Assembly (NCBI GenBank): GCA_965237875.1 | Contig: CBDEGP010000002.1 | Coordinates: 1,178,001-1,242,000 of the forward strand | Origin: DAOUJI01 sp965237875 | GTDB lineage: Bacteria; Chloroflexota; Dehalococcoidia; Lucifugimonadales; JAGWBF01 | Direction of reading: 5' to 3' | DNA length: 64,000 nt | Shown here: piece after piece, positions 57,668-64,000 of the stretch | Layout of the letters: every line of letters begins with the position of its first letter | Position numbering within the stretch: position 1 is the stretch's first letter | Notes under the pieces: model-generated | What the model was told of the DNA's origin: nothing | Seen by the model: the letters and a program-made list of their open reading frames with translations, nothing else | Database searches by the model: none | Made by a program: the position numbers and the translations under genes

Positions 57668-58633
57668 ATGGCCTCTCAAAGGGGTAAGGTCCACGGCGGT
57701 ATGCTGAGCAGCCCATTCAAGTGGGTAGGTGGTAAGTCACGGCTGCGTAAATTCATTATCCCTATGATCCCTCCCCATACATGCTACGTTGAGCCATTCG
57801 CGGGCGCTGCTTGGGTGCTTTTCGGAAAGCCCAAAAGCGACGTCGAAGTTTTGAACGACATCGACCAAGAACTGACGACCTTTTTTCATGTTGTCAGGGA
57901 GAAACCTGAAGAATTAATCGCTTCATTTGAATGGGAACTAGCATCCCGTGCAGAGTTCAACAGATTAGCTTCTATGGACCCTCAAACCCTCGGTGATGTG
58001 CAAAGAGCCCACAGGTTCTACTATCTCATAATGGCTGGCTGGGGAGGTGAGGCTCAATATCCACGATTCCAAACAAGCATCCGGGACGGTGGGCATGGAA
58101 ATCGACTGATCGGCGCATTGAAAACATTGAGGGAACGTTTGTTGCCCATCCACGAACGACTTCGCACAGTCCTCATTGAGAACTTGGACTGGCGAGATTG
58201 CGTAGACAGATATGATAGCCCGACGACAGTCATGTATCTTGACCCTCCTTATCTAGGAAATGGCGTCAATTACAAATTCAACATGCGTGATGAGAGAGAC
58301 CACCTCTCTATCGCTGATCAACTCAGGAAGGCGAAAGGATTCTGGATATTGTCCTCATATGATACCACTGAAATAAGAGAGCTGTTTGACGGATATGGAA
58401 TTACTCCTATCCAATCCTCTTCAGGCATGAAGACAGGTGAGACTGAACAACGAACTGGTCGTCTACGTACCATGAACCAAGAGGTTCTAATAACAAATTT
58501 CAACCCACCTATGACAGAGAAACCTCTTGCTAAGGTTGGAGAGACAGGTTTTCGATACGGAACCCATGGGCGCCAAGCTGACATGTTTCCGGACGGCTCA
58601 ATGATCAGAGAACAGACCGTGAAACACTTCTAA
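57668..58633 (+). CDS. DNA adenine-N6 methyltransferase, Dam/D12 class
   Basis: A 321-residue enzyme. SAM motif region SPFKWVGGKSRLRKFIIPMI and CYVEPFAGAAWVLFGKPKSD; catalytic motif TTVMYLDPPYLGNGVNY (DPPY). This is the D12 (Dam, M.DpnII-type) class that methylates adenine N6, often in GATC, but the target here is not determined. AGGAG lies 11 bases before the start; a second in-frame ATG at 57701 is possible. With the divergent HTH-nuclease it forms a compact R-M unit. A/T-rich like its partner. Confidence 0.88.
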   Translation: MASQRGKVHGGMLSSPFKWVGGKSRLRKFIIPMIPPHTCYVEPFAGAAWVLFGKPKSDVEVLNDIDQELTTFFHVVREKPEELIASFEWELASRAEFNRLASMDPQTLGDVQRAHRFYYLIMAGWGGEAQYPRFQTSIRDGGHGNRLIGALKTLRERLLPIHERLRTVLIENLDWRDCVDRYDSPTTVMYLDPPYLGNGVNYKFNMRDERDHLSIADQLRKAKGFWILSSYDTTEIRELFDGYGITPIQSSSGMKTGETEQRTGRLRTMNQEVLITNFNPPMTEKPLAKVGETGFRYGTHGRQADMFPDGSMIREQTVKHF

Positions 58634-58801
58634 GAAGTGGACCGTAAGTCGTCTTGCTACGGCACACGCCCGGGCGGAAACGCCTCTCGAGTCCAGGCTA
58701 ACTGTCTGTCTTGAATTCCTGAGCAGTTATCGACGTTTGTTCGCGGTGACACCCTGCTCAATGACGCGGCGCTATTGGCTTTCAATACGCTTGATGGTCG
58801 C
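58634..58801. other. Spacer between methylase and right repeat copy
   Basis: 168 bases, with composition closer to the host, belonging to the inserted segment by its position left of the right repeat. No gene, inverted terminal repeat or recombination site was recognised. Confidence 0.4.
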
Positions 58802-58883
58802 GGACACGGGTTCCTAGACCCCGCCGCCGCTCCAGGCGTAGAATCTAGGCATGGACGAGACCGGGACGCGCCACATCATCCAC
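58802..58883. repeat. 82-bp direct repeat, right copy (dinB promoter and start)
   Basis: Identical to 56342-56423. This copy is joined to the rest of dinB, so dinB remains intact with only 49 bases of native upstream sequence. The two copies bracket a 2.4-kb R-M module (2460-base offset). Confidence 0.95.
58815..58844 (+). promoter_or_regulatory. Promoter of dinB, leaderless type
   Basis: TAGACC (58815-58820) and TAGAAT (58839-58844), 18 bases apart. The -10 ends six bases before the ATG at 58851, so the transcript would start at or next to the start codon. No Shine-Dalgarno is present, consistent with leaderless translation. The same promoter is duplicated at 56355-56384. Confidence 0.5.
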
Positions 58884-59939
58884 GCCGACCTGGACGCCTT
58901 CTACGCGGCGGTGGAGCAGCTGGACAACCCGGACCTCCGAGGCAAGCCCGTCATAGTCGGAGGCAGGCCCGAGGACCGGGGCGTAGTGGCCACCGCTTCA
59001 TACGAAGCCAGGAAATTCGGCGTCCACTCGGCCATGCCCATGAGCCGCGCAGTCCGTCTCTGCCCCGAGGGAATCCGAGTCTCTCCCAGGTTCCAGCGGT
59101 ACAAGGAAATTTCGGACCAGGTGATGGGCATGTTTCTGGACGTCACTCACCTCGTGGAACCCATGTCCATGGATGAAGCCTATCTGGACATCACCGGAGC
59201 GGTGGAGGAGAAACCTCCCTTGGCCATCGCCATCGACTTGAAGACCAGGGTGCACGATGAAACGGGCTTGACCCTGTCCATCGGCGTAGCCGCCGGAAAG
59301 TCGGTGGCCAAAATCGCCTCCGACTTGCAGAAACCCGACGGCCTGGTGGTGGTACATCCGGGGGAAGAGGCCTCCTTCCTGTCGCCCCTGGGAGTGGAGA
59401 AGCTCCCCGGAATCGGCCCCAAGACGGCTGAACGCCTGCGTCAAGAGGGAGTGGAAACCATCGGACAGCTGGCCGGTATGCCCGCCGACTGGCACCGGAG
59501 ACGCTTCGGCAAACGGGGCGACTGGGTGATGCACCGGTCCCGGGGCGTAGACCACGACCGGGTGAATACGGAGCGGGAGACTAAGTCAGTGAGCGCCGAG
59601 ACCACCTTCTCCAGCGACATAAGCGACCCCGTAGAGCTGAGGGAAGTCCTCTCGAGACTCACTGAAAGGGTGGCGAAACATCTGGAGCGCAAGGGGCTTC
59701 TGGGACGCACTGTTTCGGTGAAGCTGCGCCTAGCCGACTTTACAACCTTCACTCGCCAGGCGACCCTGCCCGTGCCGACTCACGAGGAATCAGAGCTTCT
59801 CGAGCAAGGGTGGAGGCTTCTCTCCAACGAGCTGACACCGGGCAGGTCTTTCCGTCTTCTTGGCGTCGGCGTGTCGGGTTTCGGGTCGATTCAGCAGCTT
59901 CCTCTGCCGCTGGCAATGACAGAGGCCTCAATCGACTGA
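58851..59939 (+). CDS. dinB: DNA polymerase IV (Y-family)
   Basis: A 362-residue lesion-bypass polymerase. Palm motifs RHIIHADLDAFYAAVEQLDN and EPMSMDEAYLDITGAVEEKP carry the metal-binding Asp and Asp-Glu; the Arg/Tyr finger segment VVATASYEARKFGVHSAMPM and the helix-hairpin-helix GVEKLPGIGPKTAERLRQEG follow. The little finger domain is complete. The C-terminus (IQQLPLPLAMTEASID) has a possible QLPLPL beta-clamp motif. Its 5' end is duplicated 2.46 kb upstream because of the R-M insertion. Confidence 0.95.
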   Translation: MDETGTRHIIHADLDAFYAAVEQLDNPDLRGKPVIVGGRPEDRGVVATASYEARKFGVHSAMPMSRAVRLCPEGIRVSPRFQRYKEISDQVMGMFLDVTHLVEPMSMDEAYLDITGAVEEKPPLAIAIDLKTRVHDETGLTLSIGVAAGKSVAKIASDLQKPDGLVVVHPGEEASFLSPLGVEKLPGIGPKTAERLRQEGVETIGQLAGMPADWHRRRFGKRGDWVMHRSRGVDHDRVNTERETKSVSAETTFSSDISDPVELREVLSRLTERVAKHLERKGLLGRTVSVKLRLADFTTFTRQATLPVPTHEESELLEQGWRLLSNELTPGRSFRLLGVGVSGFGSIQQLPLPLAMTEASID

Positions 59940-60041
59940 CTTAGTGGAAATCACGGGACCCCGACCCCTGTCCGTTGCGGCTTTGGTTCGTCAGCATATT
60001 TTCAACTTAACCCGCTTCTGCATGGCAACAGTTAGTTGATT

Positions 60042-60067
60042 CTTACGTATGTATATGCTAACGTAAG
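60042..60067. promoter_or_regulatory. ArsR-type operator
   Basis: CTTACGT (60042-60048) and its complement ACGTAAG (60061-60067) are separated by 12 bases, overlapping a TATATGCTA stretch and ending five bases before the GTG start. Dyads of this size in the promoter of an ArsR gene usually bind the repressor itself. Confidence 0.6.
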
Positions 60068-60071
60068 GGTC

Positions 60072-60398
60072 GTGGACGTCCCATTAAGAGCCATCGCAGA
60101 GCCCCGCCGGCGGGAGATACTGCATCTCATCCGCAGTTCCGAGATGTCCGCCGGAGAGATCGCCGCCCGGTTCGACGTAACCCGTCCCGCCATTTCACAG
60201 CACTTGAAGGTCTTGATGGACGCCGGCCTGGTCTCCGTGAGGACATGGGGCACAAAGCGGATGTACCGGGCAAGACCCGAAGGGCTTAACGAGATAATGG
60301 AGTACCTGGGCCGGTTCTGGGAAGACAGCCTCAGAAGGCTCGCCAGGGAGGCTGAAGCTGAAGAGGAAGCCAATAGAGATATGGAGGAGCCTGCATGA
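60072..60398 (+). CDS. ArsR-family transcriptional regulator
   Basis: A 108-residue winged-helix protein, GTG at 60072 after TAAGGG. Core: LRAIAEPRRREILHLIRSSE, MSAGEIAARFDVTRPAISQH (recognition helix) and LKVLMDAGLVSVRTWGTKRM. The metal-site Cys-Val-Cys of SmtB/ArsR is missing, so it probably senses something else. It overlaps the SRPBCC gene as ATGA; ArsR-SRPBCC pairs are widespread and thought to respond to small hydrophobic ligands. Confidence 0.87.
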   Translation: MDVPLRAIAEPRRREILHLIRSSEMSAGEIAARFDVTRPAISQHLKVLMDAGLVSVRTWGTKRMYRARPEGLNEIMEYLGRFWEDSLRRLAREAEAEEEANRDMEEPA

Positions 60399-60859
60399 CG
60401 TCAACGGGCGCCGGCGGGTCTAACGAACAGACCGTCGAGACGGAGGTGCGCATAGCCGCAAGTCCTGAGACAGTCTACGCTTTCTTCACAGACCCTGAGA
60501 AAATGGCCCGTTGGATGGGGATAGAGATAACCCTCGACCCGGTCCCCGGAGGAATCTTCCGTGTGGATATAACCGGCGCCAACAAGGCCAGCGGCCACTA
60601 TGTCGAACTGACGCCCCATTCGAGGATTGTCTTCACCTGGGGTTGGGAAGGAGACGCCGCCATTCCTCCCGGCTCGACCACCGTCGAGGTCAGCCTAATT
60701 CCCGACGGAGACGGCACGGTCCTTCGATTGGTGCACAAGGACCTGTCCACCCCAGAGAGTCGGGAACGGCATTCCGAAGGCTGGGACCACTACATGACAA
60801 GGCTGGCGGCGGCGGCCGGCGGCGGAGACCCCGGACCTGATCCTTGGGTCTCCGCATAG
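60395..60859 (+). CDS. SRPBCC / AHSA1-type ligand-binding protein
   Basis: A 154-residue protein with a START-like fold: ETEVRIAASPETVYAFFTDP, EKMARWMGIEITLDPVPGGI, SRIVFTWGWEGDAAIPPGST and the C-terminal helix HSEGWDHYMTRLAAAAG. The hydrophobic cavity of this fold binds lipids, polyketides or aromatics. It overlaps the ArsR start-stop and is probably co-transcribed under ArsR control. Confidence 0.87.
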   Translation: MTSTGAGGSNEQTVETEVRIAASPETVYAFFTDPEKMARWMGIEITLDPVPGGIFRVDITGANKASGHYVELTPHSRIVFTWGWEGDAAIPPGSTTVEVSLIPDGDGTVLRLVHKDLSTPESRERHSEGWDHYMTRLAAAAGGGDPGPDPWVSA

Positions 60860-60943
60860 CGCACAAGCCACGGCGAGCACGGCCTGCCCGGACGGCGGGC
60901 GGGCGCCCTCAATACCAACACCGAGGCTTCCAAGGAGGTTCGC

Positions 60944-61300
60944 ATGCCCAATCCGGTGGTGCATTTCGAGATACAGTCGAAACAGGCCAATGCCCTGATG
61001 AGCTTTTACGGAGACCTTTTCGGCTGGCACGTCGACTCGTCCAATCCCATGAACTACGGAATAGTCGACACCCACAGTGAGGGTGAGGGCATAGGCGGCA
61101 TCGGCGACGCAGCAGACGGCGTCAACAGGGTCACCTTCTACGTCCAAGTGGACGACCTGCAAGCCCACCTGGACAAGGCCGAGACGATGGGCGGGAAGAC
61201 CACCATGCCAGTGACTCCCGTGATGCCCGACGTGGTCATCGCCCATTTTAGTGACCCTGAAGGCAACGTCATCGGGCTGCTCAAAGCCATGCAGCAGTAG
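60944..61300 (+). CDS. VOC-family (glyoxalase/bleomycin-resistance fold) protein
   Basis: A 118-residue protein: VHFEIQSKQANALMSFYGDL, FGWHVDSSNPMNYGIVDTHS, VTFYVQVDDLQAHLDKAETM and FSDPEGNVIGLLKAMQQ. Paired beta-alpha-beta-beta-beta units with His and Glu suggest a metal site; the reaction is unknown. AAGGAGG precedes it. It is the third gene of the ArsR operon, 84 bases after SRPBCC. Confidence 0.87.
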   Translation: MPNPVVHFEIQSKQANALMSFYGDLFGWHVDSSNPMNYGIVDTHSEGEGIGGIGDAADGVNRVTFYVQVDDLQAHLDKAETMGGKTTMPVTPVMPDVVIAHFSDPEGNVIGLLKAMQQ

Positions 61301-61393
61301 CCGGGCCGGTCAATTTCCCGTGATTCCATAGGGCGGTAAGGCCCGCGGCGCCTCGGTCCCTTTACCTTTGAATACGGAAGGCGATGGTATACT

Positions 61394-61430
61394 AATGGGG
61401 CCGTCTGCTTAAGACGGCCCCATTCTTACT
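61394..61430 (+). terminator. Terminator of the ArsR operon
   Basis: A perfect 13-base-pair stem (AATGGGGCCGTCT / AGACGGCCCCATT) with a five-base loop is followed by CTTACT. It lies 94 bases after the VOC gene and 29 before the EVE gene. Confidence 0.65.
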
Positions 61431-61458
61431 GCGGCTGCCGGACCGAGGGAGGGTCATC

Positions 61459-61935
61459 ATGGCCGAGACCAGATACTGGCTGTTCAAGTCCGAACCCAAC
61501 GCCTATTCCTTCTCTGCCCTCATGTCAGAGGAAGGGCAGACCGCCGAGTGGGACGGTGTGAGAAACTACCAGGCCCGCAACTTCATGAAGGACGAGATGA
61601 AGGTGGGGGACCGGGCCCTCTTCTATCACAGCTCTACCGGCGAACCGTCGGTTGTGGGCACCGCGACCATCGTCAGAGAGGGCTATCCCGACAACACATC
61701 GTGGGACTCAACCAGCGGGCATTACGACCCCAAGGCCAGCCCGGACAACCCCATCTGGTTCATGGTGGATATAAAGGGCGACGCCCCGCTCCCCAGAGAG
61801 GTCACCCTAAAAGACATCAAGGCCAATCCCAAGCTGGAGAAGATGCTCCTGGTGAAGAGAGGAATGCGCCTGTCCATCCAGCCTGTGACCAAGGACGAAT
61901 GGGACGAAATCCTGGCGATGGGCGGTGTGGGCTAG
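61459..61935 (+). CDS. EVE-domain protein
   Basis: A 158-residue EVE (PUA-like) protein: RYWLFKSEPNAYSFSALMSE, EWDGVRNYQARNFMKDEMKV, GDRALFYHSSTGEPSVVGTA and IWFMVDIKGDAPLPREVTLK. EVE domains bind modified bases in DNA or RNA and often accompany defence and modification-dependent restriction genes. Here the gene is convergent with an R-M pair and overlaps its nuclease stop by four bases. GAGGGAGGG gives a good ribosome-binding site. Confidence 0.92.
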   Translation: MAETRYWLFKSEPNAYSFSALMSEEGQTAEWDGVRNYQARNFMKDEMKVGDRALFYHSSTGEPSVVGTATIVREGYPDNTSWDSTSGHYDPKASPDNPIWFMVDIKGDAPLPREVTLKDIKANPKLEKMLLVKRGMRLSIQPVTKDEWDEILAMGGVG

Positions 61936-62915
61936 GAAGCGGACACTCGCAAGGCGTGGTTGAAGATTTCGTCGAAGAACTCGGTCTGCCTAACGTCGCT
62001 TGCCAATAGGTCCACAAGAGGAAAATACCGCTCGAAAAGCCGTTCTTGCTCCAACCGGTTTCTCATCTCGTCAGTAATTGCTCCGGCAACGAGGAAATTC
62101 TTGCACCTCGTATTAGCGGCCAACGCAGCGGTCGCCGACTTGTTGGCTGCCCCTAACCGTTCGAGGGCGCCCGCGGGGTCTATGCCGCCTTTGATTTCGA
62201 TCGTTGCCTCTAATGACCCAGACCTGCGAAAAGCCACATCCGGCTCTGAACTAAACTCCATATTCACATTACCCTTTAGTTCCCATCTTCCTTCGATAGT
62301 GGACAGGGAATCCAGGTTGGGGTAATCCGGCCCAGCGAGCAGCCCATGCTCTACGACATATTGCAACAGCAATCGCCGTACCCTCTGTTCGGGCAGCCTC
62401 CCAAACGTATTCCGCATCGTGCCGTCAAAAGAGATGCCGAGTGAAGCGACCATCGTGCGATACCCGTTCTCCAAAACCCAATCGGTCGTGTTCTCTATAG
62501 TCGACGAGATTACGCTGTTGTATAGACCCGCCACCTGTTTGGCCGCGTCATTGGTCAGCCGCGGTTTTCGCGGCCTCTTCTCCGGGTCTCTTTCCCAAGC
62601 CGCCACCGAACGCGCTTGATTTTGGACTTCTTTCAGAGACAGTCCGCTGATTCCACGGTAATACAACGAGACAAACGGCTCCTCTTCCAGCATGTCTGCA
62701 TGGCAAAACACAAGCGCCGGATTCACGCCCACACAGGACACATGGTCCCATGCCGCCTGCGAGATGAGGTAGGACTCCAAAGGAAGGTCAAAGCCCACAT
62801 CTCCGGCCATTGAACGCACGACATCACGAACCCGCAAGTCCAAGCGGTTTTGTAGATTGCGTGTCAATTCCTGGGAGCGCAGTTGACTCAGAAACCGGCG
62901 ATAATCGTTGGTCAT
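61932..62915 (-). CDS. Type II restriction endonuclease, XcyI-like
   Basis: A 327-residue protein. FCHADMLEEEPFVSLYYRGI and SGLSLKEVQNQARSVAAWER recall the XcyI family (CCCGGG cutters of about 330 residues); the catalytic core is a PD-(D/E)XK site with EFSSEPDVAFRRSGS and LEATIEIKGGIDPAGA (Asp then Glu-x-Lys). It overlaps the upstream methyltransferase as ATGA, the typical type II arrangement. Family assignment is from memory of the motif pattern; the restriction role is strongly supported by the partner. Confidence 0.75.
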   Translation of the reverse strand: MTNDYRRFLSQLRSQELTRNLQNRLDLRVRDVVRSMAGDVGFDLPLESYLISQAAWDHVSCVGVNPALVFCHADMLEEEPFVSLYYRGISGLSLKEVQNQARSVAAWERDPEKRPRKPRLTNDAAKQVAGLYNSVISSTIENTTDWVLENGYRTMVASLGISFDGTMRNTFGRLPEQRVRRLLLQYVVEHGLLAGPDYPNLDSLSTIEGRWELKGNVNMEFSSEPDVAFRRSGSLEATIEIKGGIDPAGALERLGAANKSATAALAANTRCKNFLVAGAITDEMRNRLEQERLFERYFPLVDLLASDVRQTEFFDEIFNHALRVSAS

Positions 62916-64000
62916 CTACGTACCCACCAGTAAACGCATTTCCTGAGTTCCCTGCGACCAAAGCGCCCCATCTGCTGGCTTGCGTTTCCCTTCCCCCGTG
63001 AAAGAGTCCAAATGACTTTAGTCTTGAACCCGCATTGCTCGGCTAGGTCAGACAGAATCAGGTCCACTGGGACTTCCTGGCAGTGGTATTGGACGTTGTC
63101 GTTCACCATGAAGACTGAAGCGCCCGATCGGCAAACCTTGGCCAACTCGACGATAACCGTCGTCATCTCAAGGAAGTAGTTGCTGACAAGACGTATGACG
63201 TGGGGGTTCGGCAGTTCACGTCTCAAGTTAGCTTCTTCAAGGGCGTCGGTTATCTCCCTGACCGCCAAGTTTCGGTCGAAAAGCGAGAGAGCCTCTTCAT
63301 GACTAGCCGTCAATTGGGTGCGCTTAGAGCGATTCTCGACCGTTGCGGAAAGGAGACGCTGCCGAAGGCCGCTCACTCCAAAGTCGTCGTATCCCAGCCA
63401 GGCCAGCTCCAGGGCATAGGTGCGCGTGTAATCGTACCGGTTCGCATATGGCGGCGAAGTAATTACCGCGTCAAAGGAATTCGGCGGCAGGTCGAGCAGC
63501 GTCTCGTTGCAAGACCCCTCGATTATTCTGACGTCTTCAGCGCTATAAGCGCCGGTCAGTTTCGGCAAATCGGCCGCAATCATGGTCAACCTGTTTTTCA
63601 AGGAAGCTGAGTAGGGGAGCACGGTCCGCTTCTCCATACGGGCCTTGAGGTTTCTGCCGGACCGATGGTCCCATCGTAGATATTGGCCGTCCTTGCTGGT
63701 CCAACTTGCATCCTCCAATGCGCTCATTGCCGCAAGGGCCAGCAACTCGGTTTCGGCGCCTGGTTCGGCGTGCCGAAACCAATTTCTGGCTGCCGCTATC
63801 TCCTGTTCGCTGTCCGGCGGGAAAGCCTTTTCCGTAATGCGAAGGTGCGGAAATCTGTCGAGTGAAGGCACATCGGCGGCGGGCGTTTCCACCTGCCCCA
63901 ACAATTCCGCCGTCCGCCGCCGGAAGGAATCGCGGTCTACGGCCGGAGCGGCCCGCAGCCCATCGGCTATCTTGACCCCCACCGGCAGAATTTCTATCCC
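62912..64000 (-). CDS. DNA methyltransferase (N4C/N6A beta class), 5' end outside window
   Basis: At least 362 residues, open to the window edge (the frame reads GIEILP before the GTG at 63982), so the true start is beyond base 64000. The catalytic motif is SFDAVITSPPYANRYDYTRT (SPPY, typical of N4-cytosine enzymes) and the SAM-side region is toward CRSGASVFMVNDNVQYHCQE. The C-terminal LAEQCGFKTKVIWTLSRGKG completes the fold. The SPPY motif fits the N4mC partner expected for an XcyI-like nuclease. It precedes and overlaps that gene. Confidence 0.87.
   Translation of the reverse strand, partial: GIEILPVGVKIADGLRAAPAVDRDSFRRRTAELLGQVETPAADVPSLDRFPHLRITEKAFPPDSEQEIAAARNWFRHAEPGAETELLALAAMSALEDASWTSKDGQYLRWDHRSGRNLKARMEKRTVLPYSASLKNRLTMIAADLPKLTGAYSAEDVRIIEGSCNETLLDLPPNSFDAVITSPPYANRYDYTRTYALELAWLGYDDFGVSGLRQRLLSATVENRSKRTQLTASHEEALSLFDRNLAVREITDALEEANLRRELPNPHVIRLVSNYFLEMTTVIVELAKVCRSGASVFMVNDNVQYHCQEVPVDLILSDLAEQCGFKTKVIWTLSRGKGNASQQMGRFGRRELRKCVYWWVRR

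Overview
The window looks like a chromosomal segment of a high-GC Chloroflexota bacterium, most likely of the Dehalococcoidia / SAR202-like branch. The grounds are: a division cluster reduced to rsmH-ftsA-ftsZ with no mur genes between, a B12-dependent class II ribonucleotide reductase as the RNR present, tandem CaiB/BaiF CoA-transferases with small oxidoreductases, and frequent TTG/GTG starts. The lineage is inferred from gene content, not from a tree.

Layout. (1) 1-16.8 kb, minus strand: an almost unbroken str-S10-spc-alpha supercluster read from rpsL (about 16.8 kb) down to a partial rpsK at the window edge, including fusA, secY, adk, map, infA and rpmJ. A good sigma70-type promoter precedes rpsL. 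S17, S3 and L4 carry acidic low-complexity tails and L5 has a long disordered N-terminal extension. (2) 16.9-18.1 kb: a flavodoxin-like protein and an unknown protein. (3) 18.7-26.0 kb, plus strand: rsmH, ftsA, ftsZ, then nrdR and nrdJ. Both nrdR and nrdJ are preceded by paired NrdR-box-like palindromes 31-32 bp apart that sit on or just after recognisable promoters; nrdJ also has a roughly 300-nt leader with hairpins. (4) 26.1-28.1 kb: a more A/T-rich XRE/ImmA-IrrE pair and an orphan TIR-like protein. (5) 28-35 kb: pdxA, proC, yggT, a PadR-membrane protein pair, degV, a P-loop kinase, pepA, tRNA-His and tRNA-Arg(TCG). (6) 35-40 kb: a Thr/Pro-rich surface protein, a NIPSNAP protein, SDR, a beta-hydroxyacid dehydrogenase and metF. 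(7) 40-47.7 kb, plus strand: a catabolic-looking cluster of two CaiB/BaiF CoA-transferases, an oxalyl-CoA decarboxylase-like ThDP enzyme, SDR, cupin, nitroreductase, ketopantoate reductase-like protein and an unknown protein. (8) 47.7-54 kb: a CocE-type hydrolase, tRNA-Arg(TCT), a DUF1801 protein, an AAA_14 ATPase, a dienelactone hydrolase and a DUF3500 protein. (9) 54-64 kb: a mobile/defence zone. A complete IS66-family element with an exact 8-bp target duplication splits a Uma2-family gene. Next to it, a two-gene restriction-modification module (HTH-nuclease fusion plus Dam-like methylase) is inserted at the 5' end of dinB and flanked by an identical 82-bp direct repeat. An ArsR-SRPBCC-VOC operon and an EVE protein follow, then a second, XcyI-like R-M pair that runs off the window end.

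Strongest observations: the R-M module inserted into dinB with a long target duplication and its own palindromic operator; the IS66 split of Uma2, whose frame is restored exactly by removing the element; the paired NrdR boxes controlling nrdR and nrdJ; and the unusual charged extensions on several ribosomal proteins.
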